Positions 1 to 6,647 of a DNA stretch of 9,977 nt are shown piece after piece. Made by a program: the position numbers and the translations under genes. A model generated the notes under the pieces. The model was not told the origin of the DNA, did no database searches, and saw nothing but the letters and a program-made list of their open reading frames with translations. This stretch comes from Bacteroidota bacterium (lineage in GTDB: Bacteria > Bacteroidota > Kryptoniia > Kryptoniales > JAKASW01). Numbering within the stretch: position 1 is the first letter of the stretch; the number at the start of each line of letters is the position of its first letter. The stretch lies in contig JAJYGB010000319.1 of the NCBI GenBank assembly GCA_021785235.1, forward strand, positions 1-9,977, given 5' to 3'.

Positions 1-1
1 C

Positions 2-298
2 CTTATAGCCGGTGGAAAAGACAAAGGCAACGACTATTCCCCCCTCTTCGAGCCCGTGAAGAAGAAAGTGCGGGCCATGATACTGATCGGGTTGGCGGCG
101 CCAAAGATGCAGAAGGAGTTTGCCGACAAGACTAAATGCATAATGGCGGCGTCGATGGAAGACGCGGTCGCAAAAGCCCGGCGCGAAGCAAAGAAGGGCG
201 ACGTGGTCCTCCTCTCACCGGCATGCGCGAGCTTCGACATGTTCCAGGATTACGAACACAGAGGAAGGGAATTCAAAAGACTGGTGATGGAGCTGTGA
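2..298 (+). CDS. murD: UDP-N-acetylmuramoylalanine--D-glutamate ligase, C-terminal fragment (5' end outside window)
   Basis: MurD is the cytoplasmic Mur ligase that adds D-glutamate to UDP-MurNAc-L-Ala, using ATP, in peptidoglycan precursor synthesis. Only the last 98 residues are present. The frame is open from base 2 and ends at TGA 296-298. The fragment opens with the GGKDKGNDY segment of the C-terminal ligase domain. It ends with the family signature around LSPACASFDMF followed by a YEHRGREF-type stretch, in which the SPACASFD run and the final RG..F are typical of MurD rather than MurC, MurE or MurF. The Mur ligase central domain and the P-loop lie upstream, outside the window. Its stop overlaps the GTG start of ftsW, so the two are probably translationally coupled. 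The fragment shows no frameshift. Identification rests on the C-terminal signature plus the dcw context. Confidence 0.93.
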   Translation, partial: LIAGGKDKGNDYSPLFEPVKKKVRAMILIGLAAPKMQKEFADKTKCIMAASMEDAVAKARREAKKGDVVLLSPACASFDMFQDYEHRGREFKRLVMEL

Positions 299-1521
299 GG
301 CACACAATCGCAAATATTCAGAACCAGGTTCCGGAAATTGCCGATACCGGCAAGAAGACCGTCAAGCCGGCGGACAAGTGGTTCCTCTTCGCGGTTCTTT
401 CGCTGATGTTCATGAGCCTCGTCGTCGTCTACAGCGCGAGCGCCTTCTGGTCGGAACTGAAATTCCAGAACCCGGCTTACCTCCTGCGGAGTCATCTTTT
501 CAAAGTACTGATCGGAATGGTACTGATCTTTGTCGTGGCGAAATTTGATTACCACAAATATGAAAAATACGCCTTTCACCTGGTGGTCATTTCGGCATTT
601 CTGCTTCTGGTGGCGATAGGACAGCGGGTGATTATAAAGGGAGCCGCAAGGTGGATACATCTCGGAATCTTCAGCTTTGAGCCTTCGGAGATTGCCAGGA
701 TCGCGATTCTCTTCTTCACCGCGGCATATCTCGCTCAAAACGCGGAAAAACTCCACGATTACAGGAATCTGACGACCCCTATTGTTGCCACGGCCGTCAT
801 AGCGGGACTTATCGTCCTGCAGCCCAATTTCAGCACGGCTTTGATGATTTTGGCGGTGGTGGGTGTGATGTTTCTGGCAGGAGGCGTTCGAAAGACGCAT
901 TTTGCAGCGCTTTTAGGCGCCGCCCTGGCCATCGGCGCGGTGGTTCTCGTCTTTGAGTCCTACCGCGTTCACCGGATCGAGATGTGGATGCATCATGGTG
1001 CCGGGAATTACCAGGTACGCCAGTCGATTATCGGCTTCGGCAACGGCGGGATATTCGGAGTCGGCCCGGGCAATAGCAGGCAGAGGAATCTTTTCCTTCC
1101 CGAGTCGTACGGCGATTTCATCTATTCGATAATCGGCGAGGAGTATGGCTTGTGGGGATCAGTGCTGGTCCTGTTAATGTTTCTTTTCATCGCGTTCCGC
1201 GGGACGGCGATCGCGAAAAGGGCGCCGGACAGGTTCGGTTACCTTCTCGCTACCGGGATCACGAGCGCGATTTGTTTCTACGCGTTTGTAAACGCAGGCG
1301 TCGCGATCGGGCTCTTCCCTACAACCGGGTTGCCGATGCCGTTCGTCAGCTACGGCGGAACCGCCATGATAATCAACTCGTTCGCCGTCGGGATTTTGCT
1401 CAATGTTTCAAAACAGGTTCCGGGTTTGCAGGAGACACAGGCGGTTCCCGTCCAACCAAAACAGTCGAAGAAGCTGAAGGTGAGGAGTAGTGAACCTGTC
1501 GTTGGAAGGATATACAGCTGA
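295..1521 (+). CDS. ftsW: Lipid II polymerase of the divisome, SEDS family FtsW
   Basis: FtsW is the SEDS-family glycosyltransferase that polymerises lipid II at the septum together with a class B penicillin-binding protein. The product is 408 residues, a normal length. About ten membrane segments can be read, from roughly residue 29 to 371, followed by a basic cytoplasmic tail. Visible motifs are KGAARW (115-120), FEPSE (128-132), QPNFSTAL (176-183), LPESYGDFIYS (268-278) with the acidic residue D274 in the loop expected to hold the catalytic Asp, and GLPMPFVSYGGT (345-356). The QPNFST and ESYGD forms differ from the proteobacterial QPDFGT and EAHTD and look Bacteroidota/Ignavibacteria-like. 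I chose GTG at 295 because it gives a 4-base GTGA overlap with the murD stop, has a GGTGA ribosome site at 283-287, and precedes the first membrane segment by about 28 residues. The frame also stays open upstream inside murD to an ATG at 136, which I reject. The alternative RodA is unlikely given the position between murD and murG. Confidence 0.95.
   Translation: MRHTIANIQNQVPEIADTGKKTVKPADKWFLFAVLSLMFMSLVVVYSASAFWSELKFQNPAYLLRSHLFKVLIGMVLIFVVAKFDYHKYEKYAFHLVVISAFLLLVAIGQRVIIKGAARWIHLGIFSFEPSEIARIAILFFTAAYLAQNAEKLHDYRNLTTPIVATAVIAGLIVLQPNFSTALMILAVVGVMFLAGGVRKTHFAALLGAALAIGAVVLVFESYRVHRIEMWMHHGAGNYQVRQSIIGFGNGGIFGVGPGNSRQRNLFLPESYGDFIYSIIGEEYGLWGSVLVLLMFLFIAFRGTAIAKRAPDRFGYLLATGITSAICFYAFVNAGVAIGLFPTTGLPMPFVSYGGTAMIINSFAVGILLNVSKQVPGLQETQAVPVQPKQSKKLKVRSSEPVVGRIYS
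1504..1510 (+). promoter_or_regulatory. Ribosome-binding site of murG
   Basis: GGAAGGA lies inside the last codons of ftsW, 10 bases before the murG ATG. It supports the ATG at 1521, whose first base is the last base of the ftsW stop (TGATG), an arrangement suited to translational re-initiation. Confidence 0.7.
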
Positions 1522-2609
1522 TGATACGTGTAGTGTTCGCGGGCGGCGGAACCGGCGGTCACGTATTTCCCGCTGTCGCAATAGCGGAAAGGCTGATGAC
1601 GACGAAAGACGTCGACGTTATGTTTGTTGGAACGAAAAATAAGATCGAAGCGCGCATCGTACCGCAGCTCGGCTACAAGTTCCGCGCGATATGGATCGGC
1701 GGTTTCTCGAGGAAGTTCAGGCTCTCGAACTTCCTGCTGCCGTTGAAGATCGTCGTGTCGGTGATGCAGTCGCTGAAGCTGCTGCTGACGTACAGACCGC
1801 ACGTCGTGGTCGGCACGGGCGGCTACGTGTCGGGACCGGTGTGTGCGGCGGCGGTGATGACGAGGACGCCGATCGTTTTACAGGAGCATAACAGTTATCC
1901 CGGAGCGATGACGAGGTTGTTCGCGCCGTTCGCGCGCGAGATCCACATTGCATTTGAGTCATCGAGAAAGTATTTTCGTGTGCGCCGCAGTTTGTACCTG
2001 ACGGGAAGCCCTGTCAGAAAAATGCCGAGAGTGAAGCGAGAGGAAGCGCTGAGCTTCTTCGGCCTTAGCGCTGAGAGAAAAACACTCCTTGTTACCGGCG
2101 GCAGTTTGGGAGCGGTAAAACTCAACAGTGCAGTATCAAAAGTCGTTGACGAGTTAATAAGCCGCAAATACCAGTTGATATGGCAGACAGGCTCGGTTGA
2201 TTACGAGAGAATCAGCGAGAGCCAAAAGAATCGTCCGGATTATATCCGGGTTGAGAAATTTGTAGAGCGAATGGATTACGCCTACGCGGCGGCTGACATA
2301 GCTGTCTGCAGGGGCGGCGCAACCACTGTCGCTGAACTTATCTACTTCAACCTACCCGCACTCATCGTCCCCTATCCTTTCGCGGCGGCGAATCACCAGG
2401 TGGAGAATGCGCGCTCGCTCGTGGAGAGCGGAGCGGCTGTTATGGTGCTGGAGTCCGAAGCGGACGAAAAATTCCGGAAAGAACTTCTCGCCCTCCTGGA
2501 CGACGCGTCGCGGGTCTCGGCAATGCGCGAGAAAATCCGCGCACTCTCACACGAAGACGCCGCGGACGTGATCGCCAAATCCGTATTGAGGATCGCCGCA
2601 AATGCGTAA
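1521..2609 (+). CDS. murG: UDP-N-acetylglucosamine--MurNAc-(pentapeptide) pyrophosphoryl-undecaprenol GlcNAc transferase
   Basis: MurG transfers GlcNAc from UDP-GlcNAc to lipid I at the inner face of the cytoplasmic membrane, making lipid II, the substrate of FtsW. The 362-residue product has the normal length and the two-domain GT-B layout. The N-terminal glycine-rich loop GGGTGGH is at 8-14, a second loop GTGGYVSGP at 98-106, QEHNSYPG at 121-128 (E. coli has HEQN here), and TGSPVR at 161-166. The C-terminal domain has GGSLGA at 193-198, CRGGATTVAEL at 263-273, and the UDP-GlcNAc-site stretch P-YPFAAANHQVENA around 284-297. CRGGA is a variant of the more usual (S/C)R(S/A)GA, a mild difference. 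The ATG start follows GGAAGGA and overlaps the ftsW stop by one base. The gene itself overlaps the next one by 8 bases. Confidence 0.97.
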   Translation: MIRVVFAGGGTGGHVFPAVAIAERLMTTKDVDVMFVGTKNKIEARIVPQLGYKFRAIWIGGFSRKFRLSNFLLPLKIVVSVMQSLKLLLTYRPHVVVGTGGYVSGPVCAAAVMTRTPIVLQEHNSYPGAMTRLFAPFAREIHIAFESSRKYFRVRRSLYLTGSPVRKMPRVKREEALSFFGLSAERKTLLVTGGSLGAVKLNSAVSKVVDELISRKYQLIWQTGSVDYERISESQKNRPDYIRVEKFVERMDYAYAAADIAVCRGGATTVAELIYFNLPALIVPYPFAAANHQVENARSLVESGAAVMVLESEADEKFRKELLALLDDASRVSAMREKIRALSHEDAADVIAKSVLRIAANA

Positions 2610-3096
2610 ACATTTCAAACGAAGATTCGAATTTTACTACCAATCGGTCGCCGTTTACGCAATAGCGCTCATAATATATGCCGTCGTACGCGGGACTTTC
2701 GCCGAGAGCGAGTTCAGGCTCGTCTTCAAGGACCCGATCGTTTACGCTTTCATAATGGTACTGGTGTATTCGGTCATAGTCCTCGTCTTCAATATGCTCT
2801 ACCAGAGGGACATCGTCGTCACCGACGATTCGATAATCCTTCAGAACAGGTTCGACAGCAAGGAGATAAAGCTTTCCGAGATCGAATGGGTTCGCGTCGG
2901 CAAGGCGAAACGGATGAAAGTCCGTGGCAGCTTCCGGGTGATCAAACTTAAAATGAAAAACCAGATGCGGGCCGTAAGGATCAACCCCGTCCATTTCCAC
3001 GACGAGAGGGGTATAACGGAGGCTTTCAAAGAGCTCAGCCAGAAAGTGGGCTTGCCCGCCGAAACCCGGAGGGTGAAGGAGAGCGGACATGTTTAA
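2602..3096 (+). CDS. Small membrane protein, two transmembrane segments plus possible bacterial PH-like domain; function unknown
   Basis: I do not recognise this 164-residue protein as a named division protein. A basic N-terminus (MRKHFKRR) precedes two hydrophobic segments, about residues 14-30 and 46-66, predicted to place both ends in the cytoplasm. Residues 70-150 form a soluble domain that starts DIVVTDDSIIL, continues with alternating hydrophobic and charged strands (KEIKLSEIEWVRV, then a very basic GKAKRMKVRG turn, then FRVIKLKMK), and ends in a helix from about 135. Two membrane helices followed by a 'V(T)DDxIxL...I.LSEIxxV' strand pattern is what bacterial PH-like domains (bPH, DUF304-type) show, so this is a fold guess from pattern. 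The start ATG overlaps murG by 8 bases and follows GAGGA at 2588-2592. The stop overlaps murC by 8 bases. Such tight embedding suggests constant co-expression with lipid II synthesis. A membrane-associated role beside MurG/FtsW is possible but unproven. Confidence 0.85.
   Translation: MRKHFKRRFEFYYQSVAVYAIALIIYAVVRGTFAESEFRLVFKDPIVYAFIMVLVYSVIVLVFNMLYQRDIVVTDDSIILQNRFDSKEIKLSEIEWVRVGKAKRMKVRGSFRVIKLKMKNQMRAVRINPVHFHDERGITEAFKELSQKVGLPAETRRVKESGHV
3076..3081 (+). promoter_or_regulatory. Ribosome-binding site of murC
   Basis: AAGGAG, 7 bases before the murC ATG and within the coding sequence of the preceding membrane gene. It fixes the murC start at 3089 despite the 8-base overlap. Confidence 0.75.
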
Positions 3097-4510
3097 GAGC
3101 GTGCGAAAAATACATATGGTCGGGATTGGCGGGATCGGCATGAGCGGCATAGCCGAGATACTTCTCGACCAGGGTTTTGAGGTGTCGGGTTCCGACCGGC
3201 AGTTGAGCGAGATAACGGAACGGCTGACAAAGCTGGGAGCGAAAGTCTATAAAGGTCACGCGGCGAAGAATCTCGACGAGGCGGATGTCGTCGTCTACTC
3301 ATCGGCGGTCCACCAGGACAACCCGGAACTTATCGCCGCATCCGAGAAAAAAATTCCCGTGATACGCAGGGCGGAAATGCTCGCGGAACTCATGCGGATG
3401 AAATACGGCATCGCCATCGCCGGCACGCACGGGAAGACGACGACGACAAGCATGACGAGCCTCGTCCTGATGGAGGGCGGGCTCGACCCGACGGTAATCG
3501 TCGGAGGGAAACTTTCAAGTTTCGGCGGGACCAACGCGCGGCTTGGACATGGCGAGTATATCGTCGTCGAGGCGGATGAGTTCGACCGGTCGTTCCTCCA
3601 GCTTACGCCTGTAGTAGCCGCGATAACCACGCTGGAGCGAGAGCACCTCGATATCTACACCGACCTCGAAGATATCAAACGAGCGTTCGTGGAATTCGCG
3701 AACAAGGTCCCGTTCTACGGATTTGTAATCCTGTGCCTGGACGAGCCTTCGATCCAGGAGATACTTCCGCTCATAAGAAAGAAAGTGGTCACATACGGAC
3801 TCAACGCGCAATCGGACCTGCGGGCCGTGAATATCTCGTTCCATGAGAGCATGAGCACGTTCAATCTCCTGCGGCACGGCAAAGATCTTGGAGAGATCAG
3901 GTTGAAAGTCCCCGGTCTGCATAACATAAAGAACGCAATGGCGGCGGTCGGCATCGGCCTCGAGCTCGGAATAGATTTCCGGGAGATCAAGAAGGCCGTG
4001 GAATCTTTCACGGGCGTCTACAGGCGCCTCGAGATAAAAGCTGACACTAACGGGGTGATGGTGGTCGACGACTACGCGCACCATCCGACCGAGGTGAAAG
4101 CCACGCTGTCGGCGTTGAAGTCGGGCTGGCCTCAGAAAAGAGTGGTCGCGGTATTTCAACCGCACCTCTATTCGAGGACGAGAGATTTTCACGACGAGTT
4201 CGGCAGAAGCTTCCTCAACGCGGATGTCCTTATCGTGACGGAGGTATATGCTGCCCGCGAAGAGCCGATACAGGGAATCACCGGCGAGCTCATAGTGAAC
4301 GACGCCAGGTCATTCGGGCACAAAGAAGCGTACTACGTCCTGGACAAGAAGCAGCTTCCTGAATTTCTGATGAAGACGACCAGACAGGGAGACATCGTTG
4401 TGACTCTCGGCGCCGGCGACATCTCGAAATACGGCGATGAATTTATCGGTCTCCTGTCCAAAGGACCCGCCGGAAAAGGAAAGGGATCCCATCTAAAGGG
4501 CAAGAAATAG
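3089..4510 (+). CDS. murC: UDP-N-acetylmuramate--L-alanine ligase
   Basis: MurC joins L-alanine to UDP-MurNAc with ATP in the cytoplasm, the first step of stem-peptide assembly. The 473-residue protein has all three Mur ligase domains. The N-terminal UDP-binding domain carries GIGGIGMSGIA at 12-22. The central ATPase domain has the P-loop AGTHGKTTTT at 111-120, EADEFDRSFL at 161-170 and EREHLDIY at 183-190, with H186 and D188 in the metal/ATP region. GLHNIKNAMAA follows at 276-286. The C-terminal domain has YRRLE (311-315), DDYAHHPTE (327-335), FQPHLYSRT (356-364), YAAREEP (387-393) and GAGDI (441-445). DDYAHHPTE and FQPHLYSRT mark MurC rather than MurD. The last 17 residues form a Lys/Gly-rich tail, probably flexible. 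AAGGAG supports the start. The next gene is ftsQ, 4 bases after the stop; murB and ddl, often found here in Proteobacteria, are absent. Confidence 0.97.
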   Translation: MFKSVRKIHMVGIGGIGMSGIAEILLDQGFEVSGSDRQLSEITERLTKLGAKVYKGHAAKNLDEADVVVYSSAVHQDNPELIAASEKKIPVIRRAEMLAELMRMKYGIAIAGTHGKTTTTSMTSLVLMEGGLDPTVIVGGKLSSFGGTNARLGHGEYIVVEADEFDRSFLQLTPVVAAITTLEREHLDIYTDLEDIKRAFVEFANKVPFYGFVILCLDEPSIQEILPLIRKKVVTYGLNAQSDLRAVNISFHESMSTFNLLRHGKDLGEIRLKVPGLHNIKNAMAAVGIGLELGIDFREIKKAVESFTGVYRRLEIKADTNGVMVVDDYAHHPTEVKATLSALKSGWPQKRVVAVFQPHLYSRTRDFHDEFGRSFLNADVLIVTEVYAAREEPIQGITGELIVNDARSFGHKEAYYVLDKKQLPEFLMKTTRQGDIVVTLGAGDISKYGDEFIGLLSKGPAGKGKGSHLKGKK

Positions 4511-4514
4511 GAAA

Positions 4515-5288
4515 ATGCTGAAAATAGACCGGACATATTTGAATCTCATACTGGTTGTCAGCGCGCTGACGGCACTCTTTCTTCTGTCCCAGAGCTGGAA
4601 GAAGCAGCTTACGGTGCAGAATGTCGAGGTCTACGACACGCATATTCTCACAGGCGATGAGGTCAAGAATCTCGCCGATGTCCGGAACGGCAGCCCTCTT
4701 TACAAGCTGAGCCTGCTGAAAATCGAACACAGGGTCGAGGGAAACCCGTTTGTCGACCGGGCTGTCGTAGTGCGTGCTCTTCCGTACGACGTGACCATCA
4801 CGGTGCAGGAGCGCGACCCGATAGCCCTTGTGGCAACGCCGACATCCATGTTTTGTGTGGATGCCGGGGGCATCATCCTTCCGCTTCCCATGAAACGGAA
4901 GAACAATATGCCGGTAATCACGAATGTGGAGGGACAGCTTCAGGTCGGCGACACCGCCAGGGGAACCCTGATGCAGGGAGTGAATTTCATAAGCGACGCG
5001 CAGAAGTACGGTTCGGCTCTCAGCGCGAATATTGCCGAAGTGCGGCTCGACGGGAACAACCTGGTTGCCTACACGACAGCTTCGTCACTTCCGGTTATTA
5101 TCGGGCATAAAGACTTCGAAAGAAAACTTCTCTATCTCCAGAAGTTTTTGACAGAGGTTGCCGGCAACGGCAATCCGGATTACAGCTACGTTGATTTGAG
5201 ATTCGACGGTCAGATTGTGGTCGGTACCGGGTCGGACAACGTTCAGAAGCAGATCGCGATGATGAGATCTGAAGGAAAAGAAAATTGA
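4515..5288 (+). CDS. ftsQ: Cell division protein FtsQ/DivIB
   Basis: FtsQ is a bitopic divisome protein that links early and late division proteins (with FtsB/FtsL-type partners) and works mainly outside the cytoplasm. The 257-residue product has a short cytoplasmic start, one transmembrane segment at about residues 8-26, then a POTRA-like domain at about 32-103 (VQNVEVYDTHILTGDEV ... GSPLYKLSL ... NPFVDRAVVVRALP), closing with the typical QERDPIAL at 98-105. The beta domain follows, ending with YVDLRFDGQIVV at 225-236, a common FtsQ C-terminal strand. Sequence identity in this family is low, so the call relies on domain layout and on its place between murC and ftsA. The gene starts 4 bases after the murC stop. 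I see no good ribosome-binding site there: the bases before the ATG are AGGAAA with only 2-3 bases of spacing, and AAAGGG lies at 4495-4500. Expression may depend on coupling to murC. Confidence 0.9.
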   Translation: MLKIDRTYLNLILVVSALTALFLLSQSWKKQLTVQNVEVYDTHILTGDEVKNLADVRNGSPLYKLSLLKIEHRVEGNPFVDRAVVVRALPYDVTITVQERDPIALVATPTSMFCVDAGGIILPLPMKRKNNMPVITNVEGQLQVGDTARGTLMQGVNFISDAQKYGSALSANIAEVRLDGNNLVAYTTASSLPVIIGHKDFERKLLYLQKFLTEVAGNGNPDYSYVDLRFDGQIVVGTGSDNVQKQIAMMRSEGKEN

Positions 5289-5298
5289 AGGTGTGTAA

Positions 5299-6630
5299 AT
5301 GAGCAATAATATGATAGTGGCGCTCGATATCGGAACCACAAAAGTCTGCGCGCTGGTCGTTGAAAGCGACCAGAACGGCAAGCTGAACGTTCTCGGGATC
5401 GGGACGAGCAAGTCCGGCGGCATGAGCCGCGGGGTTGTGGCGAACATCGACAGGACTGTAAAGTCGATACAGGAAGCCGTGCAGATTGCCGAATCGAAGC
5501 CCGGTACGAAGATAAAGAGCGCAATTGTCGGAATAGCCGGCGAACATATAGACAGTTTCAAGACGAACAGTATAATAACCATCAGCAACGCGGAGCATGA
5601 GATAACCGAGAGCGATATCGACCGGCTGATCGAAGACGCGAAGCGGGTGCATCTCTCGAGGGACAGGGAAATCATCCATATCATCCCGCAGGAATTCATC
5701 ATCGACGGCCAGACGGTGACGCACGACCCGATCGGCATGGCGGGCGTGCGTGTCGAAGCCTCGATGCATGTCGTGACCGGTCTCATCACTGCGGCGCAGA
5801 ACATACACAAGTGCGTCGAGAGGGCTGGGCTGAAAGTTCAAGAGCTCGTGCTCCAGCCACTCGCATCGAGTTACTCCGTGTTGACGGAGGACGAGAAGGA
5901 AGTCGGCGTCGCGCTGCTGGATATCGGGGGAGGCACAACCGACCTCGCGGTGTTTGAAGACCGGACGATCCGCCATACGGCGGTTATCCCCATCGCGGGA
6001 GACCACATAACGACGGACATCCGCAAAGGGCTGGGAATTCTTCCCGAGCAGGCGGAAGAGCTGAAGGTAAACCACGGCTACGCGATGGTGTCCGAGGTCG
6101 TGGACGACGAGCCTATACTTATTCCCGGGATCGGCGGAAGAAAGCCGATCGAGATCAACAAGAAGCTGCTGGCGCAGATCATCCAGCCGCGCGTTGAGGA
6201 GCTCCTCGACATCGTGGCTATGGAGATCAAGCGTTCCGGATATTCGCGGCACTTGTCGGCGGGGATTGTCCTGACGGGGGGCGGCGCGCTGCTGAAGGGA
6301 ATGCCGGAGCTCGTCGAATATGTCCTCGGCGTCCCGGCAAAGATTGGAATACCGCAGACATTCGACGGCGGTTTCGCGCGCGAGGTCGAGAACCCGATCT
6401 ATGCTACTGTGGTTGGACTCGTTCAGTACGGGCTGAAGCGCGGGGCGGGCAAGTCGACGATAGAATTTGCAGAGCGTTCGCAAGTGAGCGATGAGGAAAC
6501 CGGGAAAGCATCCCCGAAGAATGGTAAGGACGAAAAGAACTCGTCACCGCAGAAGCACGACCCGTTCGGAATAGGAAAGGGAGTGCAGTTCCTGAAAAAG
6601 TTTATAAACAAAAATATCGACAATGTCTAA
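5299..6630 (+). CDS. ftsA: Cell division protein FtsA, actin-like FtsZ membrane anchor
   Basis: FtsA is a cytoplasmic actin-family ATPase that polymerises on the inner membrane, tethers FtsZ and recruits later divisome proteins. The 443-residue protein shows the phosphate-1 motif ALDIGTTK (8-15), the FtsA-specific 1C (SHS2) subdomain at about 83-165 with the conserved HIIPQEFIIDG and DPIGMAG stretches, phosphate-2 LLDIGGGTTDLAVF (206-219), and the adenosine motif LTGGGALLKGM (325-335). Residues 385-422 are a polar, presumably disordered linker. The final 20 residues (424-443) alternate hydrophobic and basic positions, with FLKKFINK at the core, as expected for the amphipathic membrane-targeting helix. 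The 1C domain separates FtsA from MreB, DnaK or PilM. It starts 10 bases after ftsQ with AAGGTG at 5288-5293, and ftsZ follows after 17 bases. That pairing allows matched FtsA/FtsZ production with ftsZ favoured by its stronger ribosome site. Confidence 0.98.
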   Translation: MSNNMIVALDIGTTKVCALVVESDQNGKLNVLGIGTSKSGGMSRGVVANIDRTVKSIQEAVQIAESKPGTKIKSAIVGIAGEHIDSFKTNSIITISNAEHEITESDIDRLIEDAKRVHLSRDREIIHIIPQEFIIDGQTVTHDPIGMAGVRVEASMHVVTGLITAAQNIHKCVERAGLKVQELVLQPLASSYSVLTEDEKEVGVALLDIGGGTTDLAVFEDRTIRHTAVIPIAGDHITTDIRKGLGILPEQAEELKVNHGYAMVSEVVDDEPILIPGIGGRKPIEINKKLLAQIIQPRVEELLDIVAMEIKRSGYSRHLSAGIVLTGGGALLKGMPELVEYVLGVPAKIGIPQTFDGGFAREVENPIYATVVGLVQYGLKRGAGKSTIEFAERSQVSDEETGKASPKNGKDEKNSSPQKHDPFGIGKGVQFLKKFINKNIDNV

Positions 6631-6631
6631 A

Positions 6632-6638
6632 AAGGAGG
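6632..6638 (+). promoter_or_regulatory. Strong ribosome-binding site of ftsZ
   Basis: AAGGAGG in the 17-base ftsA-ftsZ gap, 9 bases before GTG 6648. It is the closest match to the 16S rRNA tail in the window and decides the GTG start. It fits the need for much more FtsZ than FtsA. No promoter pattern is visible in this short gap. Confidence 0.85.
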
Positions 6639-6647
6639 CATAACAAC

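Noticed and set aside
136..294. Longer ftsW reading frame starting at ATG 136
   Set aside because: It would overlap most of the murD fragment, adds a 53-residue basic, non-hydrophobic extension with no FtsW homology, and the GTG at 295 has a standard overlap and ribosome site.
250..900. 216-codon minus-strand frame opposite murD/ftsW
   Set aside because: Antisense to ftsW membrane segments; the product is polar and unlike any family I know.
5098..6483. 461-codon open frame on the minus strand opposite ftsA
   Set aside because: It lies mostly opposite the well-conserved ftsA, is rich in Arg, His and Asp with no recognisable domain, and looks like a wobble-driven shadow frame.
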